Positions 7,713 to 15,900 of a stretch of DNA of 64,000 nt are shown here, piece by piece. The stretch is taken from the NCBI GenBank assembly GCA_016716365.1, contig JADJWM010000018.1, forward strand, positions 62,001-126,000, in the 5' to 3' direction. How positions within the stretch are numbered: the first letter of the stretch is position 1; every line of letters starts with the position of its first letter. This DNA is from Chloracidobacterium sp. GTDB lineage: Bacteria > Acidobacteriota > Blastocatellia > Pyrinomonadales > Pyrinomonadaceae. A program made the position numbers and the translations under genes. The notes under the pieces are model-generated. The model saw only the letters and a list, made by a program, of their open reading frames with translations, had not been told where the DNA came from and made no database searches.

Positions 7713-7741
7713 CCCCTCCTTCGTAAGGCGGGGAGCTTTTT
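7710..7741 (+). terminator. intrinsic terminator between the two 82-bp repeats
   Basis: A GC-rich 11-bp stem with one mismatch (GCTCCCCTCCTT with AAGGCGGGGAGC, loop CGT) is directly followed by TTTTT. It would end transcription from the lipoprotein gene at 7204 and insulate the scaffold and capsid genes downstream. Confidence 0.85.
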
Positions 7742-7746
7742 GCGCG

Positions 7747-7828
7747 TTCCTATCATCCATTTCATTCCTATCATCCATATCATTCGCATCGTTCGGATCG
7801 GGATTCCGTACGGGAACACATACGGGCT
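7747..7828 (+). repeat. 82-bp dispersed repeat, copy 2
   Basis: This is the second near-identical copy of the element at 7631, same length and orientation. It ends 14 bases before the start of the scaffold-like gene, so it forms that gene's entire leader. Confidence 0.85.
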
Positions 7829-7842
7829 AATCTCGATGCCGT

Positions 7843-8313
7843 ATGGACGATACGAACAACCTCACGACGCCATCAACGGAGCCGCCCACCGAAAACGGAG
7901 CGGCGGTTCCGACGGACATCAACCCACCTGACCCCGAGGCCGAGCGGCTTCGGGCCGAGAATTTTGAACTTAAACATGAGATCCGCATCCGCGACGCGCG
8001 TGAGCGGATGACCGAGCTGCTCGAGGCGGCCGAGGCTGCCTCGCCCGAACTGCTGTTCGACGCGGTGCGCGGGGAGCTGCAATTTTCCGACGACGGCGAG
8101 CTGCAGAACGCCGCGGCGTTGCTGGCGCGCCTTAAGACGCGCTTTCCTGAGCAATTCGAACGTAAGCCCCCGGTTGGATCCATCGACGGCGGGGCCGGCA
8201 CCGGATCACCCCGGCAGCCGGTCTCCGCAGCGATGCTCGGCCGGATGACACCCGCCCAGATCCAGAAACTGGATTGGGCGGAGGTGAAAAGAGTTTTGAG
8301 TTCTGAGTTCTGA
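7843..8313 (+). CDS. phage scaffold-like protein
   Basis: A 156-residue acidic protein. The N-terminus (residues 1-30) is disordered and rich in Thr/Pro. Residues 32-65 form a coiled coil (EAERLRAENFELKHEIRIRD), then come helices and a glycine/proline linker, and the C-terminus ends in MTPAQIQKLDWAEVKRVL, a short amphipathic helix typical of scaffolds that dock on coat protein. Its position directly before a major capsid gene is the standard place for a head scaffold. The last codons (SSEF, stop) are made of heptad repeat sequence. There is no sequence motif that proves the role. Confidence 0.6.
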   Translation: MDDTNNLTTPSTEPPTENGAAVPTDINPPDPEAERLRAENFELKHEIRIRDARERMTELLEAAEAASPELLFDAVRGELQFSDDGELQNAAALLARLKTRFPEQFERKPPVGSIDGGAGTGSPRQPVSAAMLGRMTPAQIQKLDWAEVKRVLSSEF

Positions 8314-8410
8314 GTTTCGAGTTCCGAGTTCCGAATTTCGACTTCTGCCTTCCGACTTCTGACTTCTGACTTCTGACTACTGACTACTGACTACTGACTA
8401 CTGACTACTG
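8291..8410 (+). repeat. 7-bp tandem repeat tract between scaffold and capsid genes
   Basis: About seventeen 7-base units run from GAGTTCT through GAGTTCC and GACTTCT to GACTACT, the last unit repeated five times. The tract drifts gradually in sequence but keeps the 7-base register. It covers the last codons of the scaffold gene, its stop and the whole gap up to eight bases before the capsid start. Confidence 0.9.
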
Positions 8411-8417
8411 AAACATC

Positions 8418-9266
8418 ATGGCATTGACATTCATCCCCACAGTTTGGGCGGCGCGGCTGCTCACGGCATTGGAAAGCTCTCTCGTTTACGGCCAGCGTGA
8501 GGTCGTAAACCGCGATTACGAGGGCGAGATAAGACAGGCGGGCAACACCGTCAAGATCGCGTCGATCGGCGATGTCACGATCGGCGAGTACACGAAAGAC
8601 ACCGACATCGACGACCCCGAAACCCTCAGCGATACCGACCTGTCGCTGGTGATCGACCAGGCGAAGTATTTCAACTTTTATGTGGACAGCGTGGACCGCG
8701 CTCAGCAGAACGTGAACGTGCTGGACGAGGCGATGAAGCGTGCCGCGTGGAAGCTTCGCGAAGCGGCCGACACGTTCCTTTCCGGCGTGATGGAGGCGGC
8801 CGTGCCCACGGGCAACAAGATCGGGGCGGTCACGCCGGCCGAACCGACCAAGGACGACGCCTATGAGTACCTGGTCGATCTGGGCGTGCTGCTGGACGAA
8901 TCGGACACGCCGATCGACGGGCGTTTTGTGATCGTCCCGGCCTGGTTCCACGGGCTCCTGCTCAAAGACGAGCGTTTCGTCAAGGCGGGCACCGCCCGGT
9001 CCGGCAACGTGCTGGCGAACGGCGAGGTCGGCGAGGCCGCCGGTTTCCGCATTCTGAAATCGAACAGAGTCCCGAACGACGAGGGGGCCGAATACAAGAT
9101 CATCGCCGGCCACCGGATCGCGACGGCCTACGTGGAGCAGGTGCTGGACGTGCAGACGTTCCAGCCCGAAAAACGCTTCGGCGACGCCGTCAAAGGCCTC
9201 CACGTTTACGGCGCCAAGGCCGTCAGGCCGACGGCACTGGCCTGCCTGATCGCGAATAAGGCGTAA
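8418..9266 (+). CDS. phage major capsid protein, P22 coat-like
   Basis: A 282-residue protein resembling the coat proteins of P22-type and related HK97-fold phages. The N-terminal FIPTVWAARLLTALES motif, which forms the N-arm, is followed by GNTVKIASIGDVTIGEYTKD (the E-loop region) and by VIDQAKYFNFYVDSVDRAQ, a common coat signature. The C-terminal part (ILKSNRVPN, AGHRIATAYVEQVLDVQTFQP) fits the P and A domains. The length is at the lower end for P22-like coats and close to that of many actinophage and acidobacterial coats. It follows a scaffold-like gene as expected. No protease, decoration or tail gene is seen downstream. Confidence 0.75.
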   Translation: MALTFIPTVWAARLLTALESSLVYGQREVVNRDYEGEIRQAGNTVKIASIGDVTIGEYTKDTDIDDPETLSDTDLSLVIDQAKYFNFYVDSVDRAQQNVNVLDEAMKRAAWKLREAADTFLSGVMEAAVPTGNKIGAVTPAEPTKDDAYEYLVDLGVLLDESDTPIDGRFVIVPAWFHGLLLKDERFVKAGTARSGNVLANGEVGEAAGFRILKSNRVPNDEGAEYKIIAGHRIATAYVEQVLDVQTFQPEKRFGDAVKGLHVYGAKAVRPTALACLIANKA

Positions 9267-9389
9267 CCGGCGATGATCGCGGATGAAGCGGAACGCGGCC
9301 GGTCAGCACGGATGCTGGAATGCCGGAGACAGAACTCATTACATCCAGATCCGGCCACATCTGCCCGCTCCGCAACATCCGCCGTCACG

Positions 9390-9434
9390 TTTCACGGTGT
9401 TTCAGAAACTGTTTCAGGTGTTTCACAGAAACAC
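9390..9434. repeat. TTTCA cluster ending in a perfect hairpin
   Basis: Four TTTCA copies occur within about 35 bases at 9-12-base spacing. The cluster ends in the perfect hairpin GTGTTTC-ACA-GAAACAC (9418-9434), and two inverted copies follow. It lies between the capsid gene and the next small gene. It could be an operator array or a processing/terminator hairpin. No T-run follows, so a standard terminator is unlikely. Confidence 0.5.
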
Positions 9435-9500
9435 AGCATCCGCTCTGAAACGAAACACTTTGCTGTTCGAACCTAAGGCGATATGAAGGTACCGGGCTCG

Positions 9501-9528
9501 TCACTTGTCACTATCCACTTGTCACTCA
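9501..9528 (+). repeat. short 7-bp-period repeat
   Basis: Four heptad units (CACTTGT, CACTATC, CACTTGT, CACTCAA) lie directly upstream of the gene at 9533. They share the 7-base register of the longer tract before the capsid gene. Confidence 0.7.
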
Positions 9529-9532
9529 AAAC

Positions 9533-9868
9533 ATGGACACACCTCAAGAAAAACTCAAAAAACTTACCGCATGGGACACGGAGCCCGCCCTGACCGAGGA
9601 CGAGCTGGACGAACTGCTCCTGGCCGCTGCTCTCGAAGACAAGGCGGGCCTGCATCCCCAACACGAGGATTGGACCCCGACCTACGACCTGAACGCCGCG
9701 GCCGCGGCCGGCTGGCTTATCAAGGCCGGCCGGGCATCGTCGACCACCGAGACCGAACCCGATTCGTTCTACGTCACCTCTAAGGTCTTCGACAACTGCT
9801 GCCGGATGGCAAAGATCTACCGCTCTAAAGGGCGAATTTCGCTCAGCGTGGTTCGGCCGACGGGCTGA
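9533..9868 (+). CDS. small hypothetical protein downstream of capsid gene
   Basis: A 111-residue protein with an acidic N-terminus (TEDELDELLLAAALEDKAG), a middle part with WTPTYDLNAAAAAGWLIKAG and a C-terminus with FYVTSKVFDNCCRMAKIYRS. The size and place behind a major capsid gene suit a head-completion or connector protein, but the sequence does not prove this. No membrane segment or signal peptide is present. It ends 14 bases before a bidirectional terminator that closes the phage-like region. Confidence 0.55.
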   Translation: MDTPQEKLKKLTAWDTEPALTEDELDELLLAAALEDKAGLHPQHEDWTPTYDLNAAAAAGWLIKAGRASSTTETEPDSFYVTSKVFDNCCRMAKIYRSKGRISLSVVRPTG

Positions 9869-9882
9869 CGATCCGAAACGAA

Positions 9883-9904
9883 AGCCCCGCCGATCGGCGG
9901 GGCT
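9883..9904. terminator. bidirectional terminator between convergent genes
   Basis: A perfect palindromic stem (AGCCCCGCCGATCGGCGGGGCT) lies between the plus-strand gene ending at 9868 and the minus-strand gene ending at 9911. It is flanked by short A and T tracts, so it can act in both directions. Confidence 0.8.
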
Positions 9905-9910
9905 TCATCG

Positions 9911-11191
9911 TTATCGATCCTTTCGGTGGCCACGGATCACTTTCCAGGTCAATCCGTCGCTGTCGAAGACGGAGTACAGCCCCTGTTCTTCCATCGGAGG
10001 GTCGCCCGAATACTGGTCGCCGTGCTTCCAGAAAAGGCGGCCTTTGACGGGGCGGGCGGAGCCGGCGAAGGCCCAGAAGTTGGCCCCGGCAACGGCCGGT
10101 TGAGAACGAATATAGGAAAACACCTTGGCAAAATACCGGTCGCGGAGCAACGTTTTCGAACGAATGTCGAACGACTGTCCGTCTCGCGGAAGGCCGAATT
10201 CTTCGATCACGAGCGGCTTGTTCAGACGCTTTGCGGCCGCAACATGCTCTTCGATGTAATCGACGGTCTTGTCCATCGCCGCATCAAAGCCCTCGGCCAT
10301 CCGCCCGTTCTCGAACCAACCCCAATTCTTCGGCCAGATGTGGATGGTCAGGTAATCGATGTTAGGGTCGGCGTGGACCTGCTCGAACAGTTCGAGGCTT
10401 TCGGTGCCGACGCGTCCCTCGTGGCCGGTCGTGACCAGATGGTTCGGATCGAGCCGTTTTATCAGGGCCGCCGTATCGGCCATCCATTTACGGTACGCAT
10501 CGTTCGCTGCGGGGCGCATCGGACGCGGTTCGTTAGCGTGCTCCCACGCCATTATCGTCGGGTCGTCGACGTATCGCCGGCCGGTGATCCGATTCGTTCG
10601 GGTTATGACGAACTCGACCTGCTTCGCGTAGGCAGTCTTGCACGGCATGCAGGTGTAAAACTTCGAGGTAAGATCCCGAAGCTCGTCCCACGTCGGTTTT
10701 GCCGTGAGCCACTTGTCGGAGATCACATTGTTCCAGATCAGGTACTGCTGAAATCCGCCGCTCCATTCCCAGTTATTGCTGAAAAAGATGACGGCCTTCA
10801 TCTGCCGTTTTTCCATTTCGGCCAATACGAGGTCGAGGCCATTAAGCACATCAGCGTCGAACTTTCCCTGTTCCGGCTGCAGCGGAGGCCCGACCCGCGG
10901 CACGCCGTTCAGCGGCCCCGAGCCTTCCGCCCCTGCCATCAACCGCAGGTTCGTCACGCCGTTCCGCTTAAGGAAGTCCAGCTCTTTTCGCAATCGCTGG
11001 ATCCCGCGTTTCTTGTCCTTTTCAAGCCCGAGCAGCGGCCCGTACCAGTAATTCGTGCCAAAGAAATAGTAAGGCTTTCCGTCGAGAACAAGCTGATATC
11101 CGCGTATCTTTACAAAAGAAGCCTGCTGAGCGGCCGCGGACGCGGCCAGGACGAGCACGGCAGCAAAAAACACGATGGGGCGGCAATTCAT
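9911..11191 (-). CDS. secreted GH5-like glycoside hydrolase (endo-beta-mannanase type)
   Basis: A 426-residue protein with an N-terminal signal peptide (residues 1-21, ending ASAAAQ). The rest is a TIM-barrel glycosidase of the GH5 mannanase type. GTNYWYGPLLG near the start, the acid/base motif WEHANEP (Glu221) and the nucleophile motif VIEEFGLP (Glu331) are all present, as is the conserved HIWPKNWGW aromatic platform. It probably hydrolyses beta-1,4-mannans or a similar polymer outside the cell. Length is normal for a single catalytic domain. It is transcribed alone; the VWFA gene upstream on the same strand ends 49 bases before its start. Confidence 0.8.
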   Translation of the reverse strand: MNCRPIVFFAAVLVLAASAAAQQASFVKIRGYQLVLDGKPYYFFGTNYWYGPLLGLEKDKKRGIQRLRKELDFLKRNGVTNLRLMAGAEGSGPLNGVPRVGPPLQPEQGKFDADVLNGLDLVLAEMEKRQMKAVIFFSNNWEWSGGFQQYLIWNNVISDKWLTAKPTWDELRDLTSKFYTCMPCKTAYAKQVEFVITRTNRITGRRYVDDPTIMAWEHANEPRPMRPAANDAYRKWMADTAALIKRLDPNHLVTTGHEGRVGTESLELFEQVHADPNIDYLTIHIWPKNWGWFENGRMAEGFDAAMDKTVDYIEEHVAAAKRLNKPLVIEEFGLPRDGQSFDIRSKTLLRDRYFAKVFSYIRSQPAVAGANFWAFAGSARPVKGRLFWKHGDQYSGDPPMEEQGLYSVFDSDGLTWKVIRGHRKDR

Positions 11192-11240
11192 AACGCCCCA
11201 TGTTATCGGATAGATGCTGGGAAAGGAATCAGATCACCGG

Positions 11241-12383
11241 TCAACTTCCGGAGACCTGCGGGGGGCCGTCCGGCGCGCGTTTCTGGCGTACGACGTAATT
11301 CGTCTTGCCGCGGACCACCGCCCCCGGCCGTGCGACCTGTATCTTGATCTGCTTGCGTTCGCCCGGAACGCGGTCAGTGTTTGCGTAATAGCCGATCGAG
11401 TATCGCCGGCGAAGTTCTTCCGCGATGCCGGAGAAGGCGGCTTCGAGATTCGTAAGCGTGTCGGCCTCAAATATCCGTCCACCGCTGTTCAGGGCGAGCG
11501 TATCGAGATACATCTTGCCGCGTTCGTATTCGGCGGCCGACGAACCCCGCATTCGCGACATAAGTCCGGGCGGGAAGGTCACGCCGGGAATCGCCGCGAT
11601 CTGCGGGCCGGCATTCATCTGTTCCTGGGTGTCGTAGCGAATGGGGTAAAAAAGAGCGTCGATCTCTTCGGCCATCGCGAGGGTTGATTCGAAACTGGCC
11701 CGCCGCGATGTCGTATCAACGCCGTCCGTAAACAGGACGACGGCCTTTCGGCCAGGGACGTTCTCCATTTCCAGCGAGCCGATCGCATCGACGGCGTCGT
11801 AAAGGCTTGTGCCGCTCCCGAAATTGGCTTTGTAGATGGCCGAAAACAGCGTTTTCTTATCGGTGGTAGGCTCACAGAGTATCTTTGGCCGTTGGTCGAA
11901 CGCGACGACCATAACCTGGTCCGCGGGCCTAAGCTGATTTACGAAGGTGACCGCCGCGAAATGGATCTCATCGATGTGGTACTTGGTCGACGGACTCGTG
12001 TCGATCATCAGTACCACGGTGAACGGCTGCTCTTCGGACTGGAAATAGGTCACCTCCTGGGCGACGCCGTTCTCAAAGATCTTAAAATCCTTTTTCTTAA
12101 GGCCCGGAATGAACCGGCCGTTGCGGTCCATAACGGTGACCGGCGTGGTTACCAGGTCGGTCTCGATCGTAATTATCTCGTCCTCCTCCTTTTTGGTGAA
12201 TGGAGGCGGCGGGGGCGGCGGGACAGCGAAGCGGTCAGTGATAGTGGGCTGCTGCGTTGCTGCCTTGCCTGGAACGGGCGTCGGCTTCGGTGTCGCGGCC
12301 CGCGATCGGGTCCGGCTGGTCTGGCCGATCATCGGGACCGTTACAAAGACGATCAGCGCAATTGCAAAAAATAGATCCTTCAT
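11241..12383 (-). CDS. secreted VWFA-domain protein, acidobacterial type
   Basis: A 380-residue protein with a signal peptide (residues 1-20), a proline-rich linker (to about residue 60) and a von Willebrand factor A domain. The metal-binding DxSxS motif is intact in VLMIDTSPSTKYH, and LFTDGVDTTSRRA carries the second metal-site aspartate. The order of parts (VTVMDRNGRFIPGLKKKDF, then the metal-site motif, then a C-terminal RRYSIGYY) is that of the VWFA family expanded in acidobacteria. Such proteins probably mediate surface or periplasmic protein contacts; the partner is unknown. An AGGAG ribosome binding site precedes the start. Confidence 0.8.
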   Translation of the reverse strand: MKDLFFAIALIVFVTVPMIGQTSRTRSRAATPKPTPVPGKAATQQPTITDRFAVPPPPPPPFTKKEEDEIITIETDLVTTPVTVMDRNGRFIPGLKKKDFKIFENGVAQEVTYFQSEEQPFTVVLMIDTSPSTKYHIDEIHFAAVTFVNQLRPADQVMVVAFDQRPKILCEPTTDKKTLFSAIYKANFGSGTSLYDAVDAIGSLEMENVPGRKAVVLFTDGVDTTSRRASFESTLAMAEEIDALFYPIRYDTQEQMNAGPQIAAIPGVTFPPGLMSRMRGSSAAEYERGKMYLDTLALNSGGRIFEADTLTNLEAAFSGIAEELRRRYSIGYYANTDRVPGERKQIKIQVARPGAVVRGKTNYVVRQKRAPDGPPQVSGS

Positions 12384-12850
12384 CTTGAAACTCCTGGGAT
12401 CGAAAAAAGACGGGGCGATCCGGGGTATAGATCGCTGCGAATGCGAATTAGAGGTCCTGTCGACGGCGGGCGCAGCCGCACTTTGGCTTGACCCTGCGAT
12501 GAGGCATCGGTCTGAAGGCGGGAGATGCAGTGTCTTTTCCTCTTGAACACCGCCACAAAAACTCCTTTTGACGGCCGCGGCCGGCTCAAGCTTGCCGGTG
12601 CCGCGATTCGAACGTTTTGATCGAAGCGTCCAAATAATAATACACCGCCACGCAAGCTAAAATGACATAAATGGTAAGACGGCATCTGCCGCCCCCCGGT
12701 CACAGGTCTTTCACAACAGGTTAGTCGATCCTTAACATATGCGAAATGCCGATGTGATGAACGGCGAAATAATCGCTTTCGACGGCGTCCTGGAGGGTGC
12801 GCCCGCTCAGCTTCACGGCCGTTTACCGGGTCCCGATTCTGACGAATTTA
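12384..12850. other. 523-base intergenic region with a possible leader ORF
   Basis: The gap between the VWFA gene (minus strand) and the propeller gene holds no long convincing gene. On the minus strand a GTG at about 12546, preceded by AAAGGAG, could start a roughly 53-codon arginine-rich peptide whose stop overlaps the ATG of the VWFA gene (ATGA). Its composition is unlike a stable protein, so I do not call it a gene. An AT-rich patch near 12630-12650 may hold the VWFA promoter. Confidence 0.4.
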
Positions 12851-12851
12851 G

Positions 12852-12883
12852 CGAAAAAAGTGCCCCGCCGATCACGACGGGGC
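12852..12883 (-). terminator. intrinsic terminator after the propeller/amidohydrolase gene
   Basis: Read on the minus strand, GCCCCG pairs with CGGGGC around a 10-base loop, followed by CACTTTTTTCG. It lies 24 bases after the stop of the gene at 12907. Confidence 0.75.
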
Positions 12884-12906
12884 TCTCCAAAACCAGGCCG
12901 CGGCCC

Positions 12907-15900
12907 CTATCGCGGCTCGATGTTCCACCAGTACTGTACAGGCAGTTTCTTTTGTGCCGGCCAGATCTGGTCGAGTGTCTCGGCCTCGAATAGTTCGCCG
13001 TTCTTCATTACATGACTGATCGAATCGGTATTGCGGATGTCCGCAAGCGGATTCTTGTCCATCACGATAAGGTCGGCCAGCTTTCCGGCCTCGAGCGATC
13101 CGAGGTCGCGATCCAGCCCGATAGCCTCGGCCCCGAAGATCGTGGCCACACGCAGCGTGTCGTGCGTCGACATGCCGCCGGACTGCATCGCCCAGATCTC
13201 CCAATGGACGCCCATCCCCTGCATCTGGCCGTGACCGCCGATGCCGACGCGCCCTCCTGCCTTGACCACCTCGGCCGCACCCGCCGCGATCTGCTTAAAG
13301 CTGTATTCTTCAGGCCGGAACCACTGTGCACGGCGCCTCATCATACGGCTTGTCAATTCGCCCGGGATGTAGCGGGCAAGCCGCTTGTTATTGAGGACGT
13401 CGGTGTTCTGGAAGAAATAGTTCTCCGCCCACGGGCCGCCGTAAGCAACAAGGATCGTAGGCGTATAGAAGGTCTGTGTCTGTGCGACCAGTTCAATGAC
13501 GTCCTTATAGATAGGCTGAAGCGGGAGCGAATGCTCGTGGCCCGAATAGCCGTCGAGCATCTGCGAGATGTTCAGCTTCATATCCAGGGCGCCCTCGGTC
13601 GTCGGCGAGATCTTGTTGTCGTAGCAAGCCATCGCGACCATCTGCCTTACATTCCGATCGCCCACGACATATTGTTTTAACGTATCTGTCTGATAGGCAT
13701 CGCGGTAGCGTTTGATGTAATTGTCAACCGCCTCCTTGTTGTCGAGGCCGATGCCGGAGAAGACTCCCGGACCGGTCGTGAAAACGCGAGGCCCCAGGAT
13801 CTCGCCGGTCTCGACCAGGTCGGCATAGGCATAAACATCGGTGGTGGCGCTCTGCGGGTCACGCGTTGTCGTTACGCCGTAGGCGAGGTTCGCGAGATAT
13901 TGCCACACCTGGTCCTGATGAACATCACGCGGCGGCCACATGTGTGCGTGGACGTCGACAAAGCCCGGCACGATGGTCTTGCCGGTGACATCGATCGTCT
14001 TGGCTCCCGCGGGGATCGTAACCTTGCCCTTGGGGCCGACGGCGATGATCCGGTTATTGGTGACGACGATGTCGCCTTTTTCGATGACCTCGGCACCCTT
14101 CATCGTGACGATACGGGCGCCGGTCAATACGACCGTTCCCGATGGTTTCGGCCGTGTGGCCGTTACCTTTATCACGGTAGTGTCCGGCTTATCGGCGTCG
14201 ATCTTCTGCCTAAAAAGGCTGGTTCCCCACGACCACGAAACAGACTTTCCATCCGGGGCCCAAGCGATATAGTCGCCGCCGAGCGTGGACATTTTCTTGA
14301 ACGGGAGGTTCGCGGTCGGACCCGAAAGGTTCATATTGATCGTCGTGTTGCCGGCCCGCGGCATCGTGACGATATAGTGACGGCCCTGAAGCTCGAGAAA
14401 GACTCGGCTGCGGTCGGGCGAGATCTTCATCACGCTGGCCGACGGCTGCTGCGGCGGTGTGCCCTTGCCGGTAACGCGCATGTGGACGCGGCGGTCCTGG
14501 CCGTCGAGCCTGATCGACGCGAGGCCGGCACCCGTGGTCACGTAAACGCGGTTCGGATCGTCGGAAAAATGGGGTACGCGGGCACCCTGCGACGGGGCGA
14601 TGTGTACCGCATCGCCGCCGCCGGCAGGAATGTATTTCAGGTCGGTGCCGGGAGCACCGCCGATCCCGGTAACTTCACGCTCGCCATGATGGCCGTGAAG
14701 TGCTTCTTCCTCGGGCGACATGAATTCTTGCCCGAAACGGATGTCGGCATAAAGCTGGTCGTCGACAGCGCCGGTGATGAAAACGATCTTGCTTCCGTCC
14801 GGCGAATAGGCCGGATAAGAGTAAAACGCGGCCTGGCGGGTAAGCTGCCTCGGCTGACCGCCATCCGGCGAAACGGACATTATCTGCCCGCCCTGGCGGC
14901 TCCATGTGACATAGGCGATCGACCGGCCGTCCGGCGACCAAGCAGGCATGAACTCGCCGTCGGTGCCCGTCGTCACCCGCCGCGGGGTGCCGGATGGCAG
15001 GTCCATCAGATAAAGTTTGCTGAATGCCGTAAAGACGACCCGCTTGCCGTCCGGCGAAACGGCCGGATAGCGGATAAGCCGGGCGTCGACCGTCGGGCTG
15101 TCATCCACCTTGTATTGGAAATGAACTCGCGGCCCCGCTTCGATATCGACATTGACCGTAAAAGGGATGTCTGTCGCCCTGCCGGTCGCGAAGTCAACCC
15201 GGGCTACCTTGCCGTTGATCGGTACGATCAGCGAGCGCCCGTCGGGCATGAAATCGTAGCCGGGATAGGTGTCGCGGGTGGCCCGGGACTCCTGGTCGTC
15301 GCGCGTGACGTTGTCGATAAGCCAGCGTTCCTGGTTCGATTCGAGATCGCGGACACGAAGTGCAGTCCTTGTTTCAAACCGGGTCGCGTAGACAAGATAG
15401 CGTCCGTCGGGAGAAAGAACCGGCCGCATTGCCGAGCCCTGCGCGTTTGTGACACGGCTGTACTCACCGGTATCGCGGTTAAAACGATAAACCTGCCAGA
15501 TCGGGAAGCTCGCATTGTAGTTAAAAGCTCCGCTGCGTTGGGCGTAATAAATGAACTTGCCGTCAGGCGAAAAGACAGCACCCATCCGATTGTTCGGCGG
15601 CGGTGGCGGCGGGCCCTGTTGGCCGGGGCCGGGAAGCGGCGGTGGTGGTGGGCCCATGCTCACGCCCGAACCGCCGTCTTTATGATAGATGAACGGATGG
15701 AATGCCCCGATCGACTGATCGGAACGCGAGGCGATGATGTAGTTACCATCCTCGCTCCACGAGGGCGAGACGTACATCGCACGCGGGCCCGTCGTGACGG
15801 CCTTTGCGTCGCTGCCGTCAGCCTTCATCACCCAGAGGTTCTCCGAGCCGCTCCGGTCGCTCAAGAATGCTATCGTCTTTCCGTCGGGCGAGAACTTCGG

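Noticed and set aside
8291..8410. CRISPR array
   Set aside because: The units are only seven bases with no spacers, and they drift continuously. No cas genes are present.
9926..11347. Open frame of 473 codons opposite the GH5-like gene
   Set aside because: It is a shadow of the glycosidase coding strand in a GC-rich genome; no domain is visible and it crosses into the next gene.
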